A DNA stretch of 64,000 nt from Chitinolyticbacter meiyuanensis (GTDB lineage Bacteria > Pseudomonadota > Gammaproteobacteria > Burkholderiales > Chitinibacteraceae): the NCBI RefSeq assembly GCF_008033135.1, contig NZ_CP041335.1, positions 2,485,925 through 2,549,924 on the forward strand, given 5' to 3'. Made by a program: the position numbers and the translations under genes. Under the pieces are notes generated by a model. That model searched no databases, had not been told where the DNA came from, and worked only from the letters and a program-made list of their open reading frames with translations. Below, in pieces: positions 14,987 to 22,069 of the stretch. Within the stretch, counting starts at the first letter, position 1. Each line of letters starts with the position of its first letter.

Positions 14987-15335
14987 TTAATCGGTATCGC
15001 TACCCTGCTGCGGAGGTGATTCCTCGCGTGCCACCGTCAGTGCCTTCACGGCCACGGCAGCCACCAATGCGGTCACCAGGATGCCGCAGGCGCCAATCAC
15101 CATGGCGAGCGTTCGCGTGAGCAGCGTCTTGGGGCACCAAGTCTCCATAACCAATCGTCAATCCGGTGACAAACGAGAAGTAGACCGACTCCTGCACCGT
15201 CCAACCTTCGATCAGGCCGATGGCCAGACCCAGCACAACCATCAGCACGAGCAGCGTGGACAGGATCGGCCACACTACATTCAGCCCGATGAGCAACCCC
15301 GCTATGAAGCTACGCCTTAGCGCTCGCGGATCCAT
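14987..15335 (-). pseudogene. Two-helix potassium channel with a 1-bp frameshift
   Basis: From ATG 15335 (GGAGA 8 bp upstream) the frame encodes a first membrane helix (LVLMVVLGLAIGLIEG) and the K+ selectivity filter TIGYGD within LTIGYGDLVP. After codon 68 the frame turns to nonsense. Removing one C from the CCCC run (gggg on the plus strand, 15131-15134) restores KTLLTRTLAMVIGACGILV, a second helix, and a stop at 14987-14989, giving an expected 115-residue KcsA/Kch-like pore protein. The total length is 3n+1, consistent with a single inserted base. It may be a real inactivation, a phase-variable homopolymer or a sequencing error. Confidence 0.75.
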
Positions 15336-15521
15336 AGATTCTCCATCGTCATCAACAGGCAGGGCCGGCCACTCTACCTGTAGATATGGTTGCCATGCAG
15401 GCACCAAAGCCGCCCGGCTCTGAATCCAGTAGCGCGCCGCGGTAAGTTACCTAATAAGTAAGGCGACGTAAGCGCGCCTTGCTGAGGCAGTGCAGGCTCA
15501 AGGGGGCTTCTCGCTGTTTGT

Positions 15522-15548
15522 AAAAAAGCCAAGCTCCAGCGGGCTGGC
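15522..15548 (-). terminator. Terminator candidate after the VOC gene
   Basis: On the minus strand GCCAGCCCGCTGGAGCTTGGC, which folds as a short imperfect hairpin, is followed by TTTTTT. It lies about 40 bp after the stop of the minus-strand VOC gene and would end the long T6SS-side transcript. The rest of 15336-15585 shows no supported gene. Confidence 0.45.
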
Positions 15549-15585
15549 GTCTCAATCCAGCCGCCACTTGCTTGTGTGTTGATAC

Positions 15586-16065
15586 CTACCCGCGCCATGC
15601 AGCTTCGATCTTGGCGATATCGATTTTCGTCATGTCCATCATCGCTTCAAAAGCACGCTTGGCGGCAGCCCGGTCCGGATCGGTGAACGCGGCCGTCAAT
15701 ACCCGTGGCGTGATCTGCCACGACAGCCCCCACTTGTCCTTGCACCAGCCGCAGGCACTTTCCTGCCCGCCGTTGCCGACGATGGCATCCCACAACCGAT
15801 CGGTCTCGGCCTGGTCATCGGTGGCCACCTGGAACGAAAACGCCTCGCTGTGCTTGAACGCCGACCCGCCGTTCAGGCCCAGGCAAGGGATGCCCATCAC
15901 CGTGAACTCCACTGTCAGCACATCGCCCTCCTGGCCCGCCGGATAATCACCGGGCGCGCGATGGACCGCATGCACGGCGCTGTCGGGGAATGTCTCGGCG
16001 TAGAACTTTGCAGCATCAAGCGCGGTACCGTCGTACCAGAGGCAAATCGTGTTCTTGCTGACCAT
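15586..16065 (-). CDS. VOC/PhnB-like glyoxalase-fold protein
   Basis: This 159-residue protein belongs to the PhnB-like branch often annotated as 3-demethylubiquinone-9 methyltransferase. It starts KNTICLWYDGTALDAAKFY, has HRAPGDYPAGQEGDVLTVEF, then LGLNGGSAFKHSEAFSF and CGWCKDKWGLSWQITP, all characteristic of the family. ATG 16065 is preceded by AGGAGA at good spacing; upstream in-frame sequence is an overlap with a neighbouring gene's shadow. It follows the alpha/beta hydrolase by 52 bp on the same strand, so it may ride on the T6SS transcript. Nothing links it to secretion, and its substrate is unknown. Confidence 0.85.
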   Translation of the reverse strand: MVSKNTICLWYDGTALDAAKFYAETFPDSAVHAVHRAPGDYPAGQEGDVLTVEFTVMGIPCLGLNGGSAFKHSEAFSFQVATDDQAETDRLWDAIVGNGGQESACGWCKDKWGLSWQITPRVLTAAFTDPDRAAAKRAFEAMMDMTKIDIAKIEAAWRG

Positions 16066-16117
16066 CTTGGTTCTCCTGTGGGGCGAATGCGATAGGGCTT
16101 CGGCGGTATCGACGGCT

Positions 16118-16930
16118 CTAGGCCGTGCGATGATCCGATTCAATGCCGTGTTGTTCGAAGAGCGGGAGTAAGCGCTGTGCGCACAGCGCGACGCCCTCCT
16201 CGTCCAGTACCAGATAGTGGGCCTCTTCCTTGAAGGTGCCGAGATCGATGAATTCCGCTTCAGCCCCCGATGCAACATATGCCGCGTGGAACTGCCGCGC
16301 GTCGTCAATGTGCCAGAAGCTGTCGTTCCGGGCGTAGAACCAGAGCGCGGGCTTGCGGGTGCGCTTGCCGAAGTAGCGGAACGCCTCCAGCAACGGTTGT
16401 TGCCAACCCGCCTCGTGCTCTGCACGCAGGCCGCCCATGAAGTTGACCATTGCCGTTACGCCGGCAGATGCCTGGCGGCCATAAGCCAGTGTACCCAGGG
16501 CACCGTAGGAATGCCCGGCGACCACGATATGGTTCGCATCGATCTCGGGATGACGGCTCAGGCCATCGACAGCGGCGGCGATATCCTGTGCGCAACACAG
16601 CGCAGCGGACAGCGGATTGCGCCAGTGGCTGACATGCCGCCCGCCGGAATCGGCAAAGCCCTTGCGATTGGGCGCCGCAACGGCAATGCCGGCCTGTGTC
16701 ATCGCGCGCGCGAGTGCCGTGGGTTCGCAACGTACACTGGCCGGGCCGGCGTACGGCTTGCCATGGTTGAACACCAGCAAGGGAAAGGGCCCGGCGCCTG
16801 TCGCGGGCAGATACAGCGTGGTGACCAGTCGTACTGGCGGATCATCCCGCGACGGCAGGAACAACACTTCCTCGCGCCAAGGCGCCTGCACATCAACCGG
16901 TGTTGGCGCTTCGATCTCGAGCAGATTCAT
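16118..16930 (-). CDS. Alpha/beta hydrolase coupled to PAAR-like gene; candidate T6SS effector
   Basis: The 270-residue protein is a dienelactone-hydrolase-like alpha/beta hydrolase. Visible elements are the oxyanion region LLVFNHGKPY, the nucleophile elbow GHSYGA near residue 144, the acid in YARNDSFWH, and a His in KEEAHYLVL. There is no signal peptide or membrane segment. Its ATG overlaps the stop of the DUF4150 (PAAR-like) gene in an ATGA junction, so the two are translationally coupled. Effectors are commonly encoded directly after their PAAR or DUF4150 carrier, which makes it a possible lipase or esterase effector. Against this, no obvious immunity gene follows and the family also has many cytosolic enzymes. 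Confidence 0.8.
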   Translation of the reverse strand: MNLLEIEAPTPVDVQAPWREEVLFLPSRDDPPVRLVTTLYLPATGAGPFPLLVFNHGKPYAGPASVRCEPTALARAMTQAGIAVAAPNRKGFADSGGRHVSHWRNPLSAALCCAQDIAAAVDGLSRHPEIDANHIVVAGHSYGALGTLAYGRQASAGVTAMVNFMGGLRAEHEAGWQQPLLEAFRYFGKRTRKPALWFYARNDSFWHIDDARQFHAAYVASGAEAEFIDLGTFKEEAHYLVLDEEGVALCAQRLLPLFEQHGIESDHRTA

Positions 16931-17316
16931 GGCGCCAGCAGCAACACCACGTTCTGGCTGGGCATGATGCGCATGCCGGGCGCGTTGTTGTTGTTCTGCA
17001 GGGTCATGCTGGTGAGGCGGGTGGCCGGCTTGTTCTTCAGCAGTACGGTGAAGGCGCCGGTGACGTAACGCGACTGCGCCATGAAGCGCTGGGAGATGAT
17101 GCCGCCCAGGGCGCCTTGCACGTCGCCGGTCGTAATGAAGGTCATCGTACCCATGTTGTGCGCGGGCATGCGGTTAACCAGCACGTGGTAGCAACCAGGG
17201 CGGGACATCTTGGCATCGGCCTGGTTGAGGTAGGGGATGGGCAGCATCTGCGGGGGCGTCTTGCAGACATCGGGAAACGCCAGGCATTTGCCTTTCTGCT
17301 GGGTATTCATGAACAC
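16927..17316 (-). CDS. PAAR-like DUF4150 spike-tip protein
   Basis: The 129-residue protein matches DUF4150, a PAAR-like family that caps the VgrG spike. It shows KCLAFPDVCKTPPQMLPIPY near the start, a central RMPAHNMGT segment, GALGGIISQRFMAQSRYVTG and a C-terminal RIMPSQNVVLLLAP. GTG at 17316 is preferred over ATG 17310 because AGGAGG lies 7 bp before it. It is the only PAAR-type protein in the window. It sits between DUF3540 and the alpha/beta hydrolase, both of which it overlaps or nearly touches. Confidence 0.85.
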   Translation of the reverse strand: MFMNTQQKGKCLAFPDVCKTPPQMLPIPYLNQADAKMSRPGCYHVLVNRMPAHNMGTMTFITTGDVQGALGGIISQRFMAQSRYVTGAFTVLLKNKPATRLTSMTLQNNNNAPGMRIMPSQNVVLLLAP

Positions 17317-17327
17317 GATCTGTCCTC

Positions 17328-17951
17328 CTAGCCGATATGAACCTGGCGTGCCTTGGCCTTGATGACATCGCGGCCGGTCACTGCCGTGTACTTGCCCCGG
17401 ATGCGCACTCGCGCGCTCCCCTCGTAATCGAGCTGTGCCGCACGAACTTGCTCGATCTGCGCTACGCGGCGAAAGCTGCTTTTGGCAATGACCATCACCC
17501 GGTCCACCAGCGTTTCGCAAAGCTGCCCGACGCGACGCAACGTGCCGACCGCGCCTTCCCAGCGCTTGCCGCTGAAACGCAACTGCTCGATCCGGACATC
17601 GCCCTCCTTGGCGTTCAAGCCGAATCGAGCCCCCTCAAGTTGCAGGGCGGTGGCGCTTTCGATCCGGACAGCACCTTGAGCGCTGGACAATACGAGATCG
17701 CCCTCGACCTGAATGCGTGCTGCATGGCTGGCACACTCGATGACGGCGACCAGGTAATGCTGCGTGCCTGCGGTTGCCAGTAGCACGGTATCGCCGACCT
17801 CCGGCAACAACAAGCAGCTCGCCGCGCGGCGGCAGCCGACACCCCGCCCGGCGCAATCGACCAGGAACATGCCCTCCCCCAGGTTGGCGAGGATCACGCC
17901 CAGGGCCTGGGCCGGCGTGGCGGTGATCGGTTCGAGCAGACTCACGGACAT
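17328..17951 (-). CDS. DUF3540 T6SS-associated protein
   Basis: This 207-residue protein matches DUF3540, which recurs beside DUF4150 and DUF2169 genes in T6SS loci. It contains an OB-like N-terminal part (CLLLPEVGDTVLLATAG, QHYLVAVIE), then a short beta-helix of the type seen in spike proteins (GDLVLSSAQGAVRIESATAL), and a coiled C-terminal region with KWEG-like turns ending KAKARQVHIG. It is probably part of or an adaptor for the VgrG/PAAR spike. It lies 11 bp upstream of the DUF4150 gene. Confidence 0.8.
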   Translation of the reverse strand: MSVSLLEPITATPAQALGVILANLGEGMFLVDCAGRGVGCRRAASCLLLPEVGDTVLLATAGTQHYLVAVIECASHAARIQVEGDLVLSSAQGAVRIESATALQLEGARFGLNAKEGDVRIEQLRFSGKRWEGAVGTLRRVGQLCETLVDRVMVIAKSSFRRVAQIEQVRAAQLDYEGSARVRIRGKYTAVTGRDVIKAKARQVHIG

Positions 17952-17982
17952 GGCAATCTCCTTGGATCGGGCGGAAAGCGGG

Positions 17983-19044
17983 TTAGCGATGTGATGCGGT
18001 CACGGCGCGCAGTTCGGCTTGCCACAGCGCATCGTCGCGTTCAATCACGCCGGAACGGCTGGTAAACCGGGCATTTGCCAGCAAGGCGCGGTGAAACCGG
18101 GTGTTGGTGAACAAGGCATGACTGAAATCGGTCGCCGTGCAATCGGTGTAGGAGCACTCCGCATGCTGCAGGTGCGCATGCACGAAGCTGGCGCCGGACA
18201 GCTGGCAACGCTGCAGCATGGCCATCTGCAGATCCGCCCCTGAAAAATTCGCGTTGGCCAACAGCGCACCTTCCCAGACGCTCTGGCTGAATTGCCCGTG
18301 GCGGCAATCGGCATCGCTCAAATCCGCATCGGGAAACAGCGCGTTGGGAGCGGTCACGTCGATCAGCTTTGCCCCGGTCAGACTGGCTGACTTGAACACA
18401 GCCTGGGTCAGGTCGGCGCCGCTGAAATCGGTCCCATCGAGGCAGGATTCGGTGAATTGGCAGCCCTGTAGTTGCTGGCCGCGGAGGTTCTGTCCGGTCA
18501 GATCAGACCGACTCAGCACAGCCCCAGGCATGTCCACGCCGTCAAGACAAGCGGTCCGCAGGTCAAGGTCGAACAGTGTGGCATCGATCAGCCGGGCGCC
18601 ACTGAAATCGGCCTGCTCAAGCACGCAGTCGGTATAGGCCAGTTCGCTGGCCACCATCTGGTTGAACCGCGCACCAGTCAGGTCACACTCCAACCAGTGC
18701 GCATCTTCCAGCACCGCATTCTGGGCGCTCAACGCCGTCAGATCGCATCGCACAAAGCTCGCGTCGGCGAGAATGGCCGCATCGAAGCGTGTTTTCGCCA
18801 TCGCGCAGCCCTGCCACTGCACGCCCTCGGCATCCAGATGCTGGAAATCGGCGTTTTCCAGCTGGCACTCGCTGAATACCACGTCATTGAGCGCTGCGCA
18901 GGCGAAGTTGCCACCGCTAAAGGTGCAACCCATGAACAGCGCGCCCGAGAGATCGGCACCGTGGCAATCCAGCCCTGGTGCGTCGAGGCCGATCACCGGC
19001 TCCCCTGCCTGGATGGTGGCAAGCAGCAATTCAAGCGTACTCAT
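17983..19044 (-). CDS. Pentapeptide-repeat protein in the T6SS spike module
   Basis: Almost all of the 353 residues are A(D/N)LxX pentapeptide repeats, for instance LSGALFMGCTFSGGNFACA, then DLTGARFNQ and SGADLTQAVFKSASLTGA. These form a right-handed quadrilateral beta-helix. There is no catalytic motif, signal peptide or membrane helix. Its ATG overlaps the stop of the DUF2169-pentapeptide gene (ATGA), so the two are coupled and may form one extended beta-helical complex. Such proteins occur beside DUF2169 and DUF3540 genes in T6SS loci, but the exact role is unknown. Confidence 0.8.
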   Translation of the reverse strand: MSTLELLLATIQAGEPVIGLDAPGLDCHGADLSGALFMGCTFSGGNFACAALNDVVFSECQLENADFQHLDAEGVQWQGCAMAKTRFDAAILADASFVRCDLTALSAQNAVLEDAHWLECDLTGARFNQMVASELAYTDCVLEQADFSGARLIDATLFDLDLRTACLDGVDMPGAVLSRSDLTGQNLRGQQLQGCQFTESCLDGTDFSGADLTQAVFKSASLTGAKLIDVTAPNALFPDADLSDADCRHGQFSQSVWEGALLANANFSGADLQMAMLQRCQLSGASFVHAHLQHAECSYTDCTATDFSHALFTNTRFHRALLANARFTSRSGVIERDDALWQAELRAVTASHR

Positions 19045-21572
19045 GCGGGCTCCCTGGCGACTGGCCTACGCGGGAAGGTCTGTACCCGCTCCGCCAAGAC
19101 GCCATCGAGCACGGTGCTTGCATCCATCCACGCGTTGCCGAGGTCCGCTTCGAACAGGTTGGCGTCCTTGAGGCTGCACGCCCGCAAATCCGCCTGCTGG
19201 AACACCCCCTGCATCAGGTTGGCCCCATCGAGTATGGCTGCGGTCAAGCGGGTGTCCAGCCAAAGGGTGCCTGGGGCCTGGATGCCGCCCAGATCCGCGC
19301 CTTCCAGGTCAGCCCCGGAGAAGTCACTCTCGGTCACGATGGCTGCACGCCAAGCGCTACGGCGCATACACGTTTCACGAAACTGGCCATCGGCGACCGT
19401 GGCACCGGAAAAATCGGCGCTATCGAGCGTAGATTCGAGCGCAAAGCAGCAGGCATCGAGCGAGGCGCCGCAGAACAGAGCGCCATCAAGCGTCGATGCG
19501 GTAAAGCTGCAGTCCTGCAGTTGCGCGCCGGAGAAATCGGCCTCTTGCAGCTGGCTGTCCACCAGCGAAACATCGACGAGCACAGCATCGCGTAGATCGG
19601 CCCCCAACCATTCGACATCGTGGCACTCCAGTTCCTGCAGTCGGGCCGCCAAGAAGCTGCAGTCGACGAACAGGGCATCGTGCCATTGCCCGCCGATTTG
19701 GGCGCCGCTGAAATCGCACTCGCTGCAGATCGATTGCCACCATTGGGTGTCATCCAGTATCGCCTCGCGGAACGCCACCGCTTCCGCCCTGACGCAGGAG
19801 AAGTTGGCGCCGCTGCAATCGGCCGAAGCGAACGAGGTGCCCTGCAGGGTCGCCCGGGCCAGAATGGCCTGCTGCAGGTTGGCCCCGTCCAGCCTGGTGC
19901 CGGTGAGATCGGCACTTTCGAGCAAGCCGCCCTGCAAGTCGGCATTGGAGAGGTCGAGTCCGGACAGGTCGGCGCCGGTAAGGTCGAAATCGCGTAGGTC
20001 TCGATCCAGTGCATAGCGGGCGATCACCGCCTGACGCAGGCTGGCAGCGGCGTCGCCGTCCAGTTTTGGCGCAGCGCCACAGAACTGAACGGACTGCCGG
20101 TAGCTGTTGCGCAATTGTTCAGTCAACGTTTCGCGGTCTACCGGGGCATCGGGCATCGGCGCATCAAGAAAGCCGGAGCCGTGCAGCAGCGCAAGCTGTG
20201 TTGCGTAGTCAAATGGCGCCGCTTGCTCGCTGTATCTGTCCGCCGCCTGATCCGGTCTGGGCAGCACCGGCCAAGCTTCGCGCTGTGCGTCGAGATCGGC
20301 CAACCATTGCGCCTCTTGCGCCTGCAGATCACGCGAGAACACCGGCAGGTCCGCGAGGCGGCGTAGGGTCGGGGGTGCGCCGGGCGGGGGCGTGACATCG
20401 AAGTCGGCAAAGTGCTCTGCCAGCAACCCATCGAGCCGGCCTTGCTGATAGCGCGCCATGGCCCCCGGCGGGTCGACTGGCAGTTCGTCGAGGTCAAAGC
20501 CCGGCCCCAGCAACCTCGGGCTGATCAGGTCCTCATCCCGATAGGCGTAGAGGTCGCCATCCTCGGGGTCCGACCGCTGGGCCAGCGCCGTTTCGAAGTG
20601 CGCCAGATCGCGAGGCGCATCGCCTGCATCGAAGGCCGGCATTACCAGCCCCACCTCACCGTCGGCCAGCGAGAGGCTGCCGTGATAAATCAGTGCTGCA
20701 CACTCCAGATGCGGAAAGAACCACGCCGTGGTGAGGCGTAGACCGACCTCTTCCAGACTGGCACTGCCGTGCCGGCGAACGAAGCAGCGTGCAGCGCCTT
20801 GCGGCAACCGCCCCGCCATTACGGCGGATTCCGGGTGCATGTTCAGGAAGCGATAGGGCAAACCCGGTGCGAGTGCCGGGCGCCCTTGCCATTGCTGATC
20901 GTCCGGCGCAGCGTTGAAGGCGCTCCAGTCCAGATCGTCGGCAAACCCGGGGAAGGCTTGCTCCAACCATTGCCTGTCGTGTGTGCCCAGTTTGGCCAGG
21001 CGCTGTGGCAGATCGGGAGGCGTCGGCCCAAAACCAGCCACCGTGGTCGGCTGCTGCCGCGGCGAGCGCAAAGGCTCATCGGACCGTTCGATATTCGGCA
21101 CGCGCTGCACCGACACACCGTTGACCTCCTCATTCGCCCTACCCCTGCCGTGGAGATTGACCGGGTAATCGGGGCCGCCATAGGCATGAGCCCGGTTGAT
21201 GGGCAGGCGTTCGAATGGCTGCGGCGCGCTGGCCTGCCCGGCCAGCCAGTAGCGATCCCCATGGATCAGCAACTGCTTGGCCTTGTCGTCGACCTCGGCA
21301 CCGACCAGGCACACACCAGGCGCATGCTGATGCACGCCAAAGGCATACCCAGAAACCAGGTACTCGGCATGTGCCTTCGGTACGCCAAGGTCGAACACAA
21401 GATCATCATCCAGTTCGTCGGCAAGCAATTCCCACAATGCCTGCTCGTGCAGCAACTGCGGTTCATCGCCCAGCGTGGACAACGCGAAAACGGTAAAGCC
21501 GAGCTGATCTGTACCGCGCCAGCGAAAAGGCCTGGTCAGTACGCCCAGACGCAGCGGCTTGACGATTTCCAC
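19041..21572 (-). CDS. DUF2169 protein fused to pentapeptide repeats (T6SS spike adaptor)
   Basis: The 843-residue protein has an N-terminal DUF2169 domain (about residues 1-330: PFRWRGTDQLGFTVFALSTL, YGGPDYPVNLHGRG, QAFPGFADDLDWSAFN, WFFPHLECAALIYHG). A linker of about 170 residues follows, then roughly 300 residues of pentapeptide repeats (DLRDFDLTGADLSGLDLSNA onward). DUF2169 proteins are thought to help load effectors or PAAR-type tips on VgrG. The fusion and the coupled pentapeptide gene downstream suggest a large scaffold. It starts directly after the stop of the small membrane protein gene at 21573. Confidence 0.85.
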   Translation of the reverse strand: MEIVKPLRLGVLTRPFRWRGTDQLGFTVFALSTLGDEPQLLHEQALWELLADELDDDLVFDLGVPKAHAEYLVSGYAFGVHQHAPGVCLVGAEVDDKAKQLLIHGDRYWLAGQASAPQPFERLPINRAHAYGGPDYPVNLHGRGRANEEVNGVSVQRVPNIERSDEPLRSPRQQPTTVAGFGPTPPDLPQRLAKLGTHDRQWLEQAFPGFADDLDWSAFNAAPDDQQWQGRPALAPGLPYRFLNMHPESAVMAGRLPQGAARCFVRRHGSASLEEVGLRLTTAWFFPHLECAALIYHGSLSLADGEVGLVMPAFDAGDAPRDLAHFETALAQRSDPEDGDLYAYRDEDLISPRLLGPGFDLDELPVDPPGAMARYQQGRLDGLLAEHFADFDVTPPPGAPPTLRRLADLPVFSRDLQAQEAQWLADLDAQREAWPVLPRPDQAADRYSEQAAPFDYATQLALLHGSGFLDAPMPDAPVDRETLTEQLRNSYRQSVQFCGAAPKLDGDAAASLRQAVIARYALDRDLRDFDLTGADLSGLDLSNADLQGGLLESADLTGTRLDGANLQQAILARATLQGTSFASADCSGANFSCVRAEAVAFREAILDDTQWWQSICSECDFSGAQIGGQWHDALFVDCSFLAARLQELECHDVEWLGADLRDAVLVDVSLVDSQLQEADFSGAQLQDCSFTASTLDGALFCGASLDACCFALESTLDSADFSGATVADGQFRETCMRRSAWRAAIVTESDFSGADLEGADLGGIQAPGTLWLDTRLTAAILDGANLMQGVFQQADLRACSLKDANLFEADLGNAWMDASTVLDGVLAERVQTFPRRPVAREPA

Positions 21573-21971
21573 TCAGCCTCCTGCCGCCGCAGGCTGCGCT
21601 GCAGTCAATCGCGGCAAGTCCACGATCAGTTGCTGGTCGTCAGCCGGGTCGACACGCAGGGGGACCTGTTGGCCTGGTTGCAACTGAGCCAGATGAACAT
21701 AAGGAATGACCTGCTCGAAGCTCACGCTGCGCTCGCTGCTTGCCTGGGCGAAACGCACAGTGATTGCAGCCACCGGCTGGTTGTTCACGAAGTTCTGCGT
21801 CGGTGCGATGGCCGCGATCACGCCAGTCCGGCTCACACCGGCCTTCAGTAGCCTAGCCTCCTTATCCTGCATGGCCATGATCGGCAGGATGGCCGATGCA
21901 CCCAGCCACACCAGGAATCCGACGACGCCGATGACGGCGAGAATCAGGCTTGTCTTGACGATGGTGTTCAA
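21573..21971 (-). CDS. Small single-helix membrane protein between vgrG and DUF2169
   Basis: This 132-residue protein has one N-terminal membrane helix (SLILAVIGVVGFLVWLGASAI). A compact beta domain follows, AGVSRTGVIAAIAPTQNFVNN then VAAITVRFAQ and QQVPLRVDPADDQQLIVD, which resembles DUF3592-like domains exposed on one side of the membrane. It abuts the DUF2169 gene (stop 21573, next start 21572) and lies 98 bp after vgrG. Position would allow a role as an immunity or assembly protein, but no direct evidence supports either. Confidence 0.65.
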   Translation of the reverse strand: MNTIVKTSLILAVIGVVGFLVWLGASAILPIMAMQDKEARLLKAGVSRTGVIAAIAPTQNFVNNQPVAAITVRFAQASSERSVSFEQVIPYVHLAQLQPGQQVPLRVDPADDQQLIVDLPRLTAAQPAAAGG

Positions 21972-22069
21972 ACGTTCTTCCCTTGCTAGTGCTCTTGTAG
22001 ATCGAAACGACCCGCTTCAGTACGCGCCAGGTAAAGGCACTGATTCGAGCGCGGCATGAAACGGGTGCA

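Noticed and set aside
15374..15598. 74-codon minus-strand frame between the K+ channel and VOC genes
   Set aside because: It overlaps the VOC gene's 3' end and the terminator-like hairpin, and has no ribosome site or recognisable protein features.
18472..20016. Long plus-strand open frame (514 codons) opposite the pentapeptide-repeat genes
   Set aside because: It is a compositional shadow: regular pentapeptide codons remove stops from the opposite strand. Its translation is Ser/Arg/Pro-rich without domains, while the minus strand encodes clear pentapeptide repeats.
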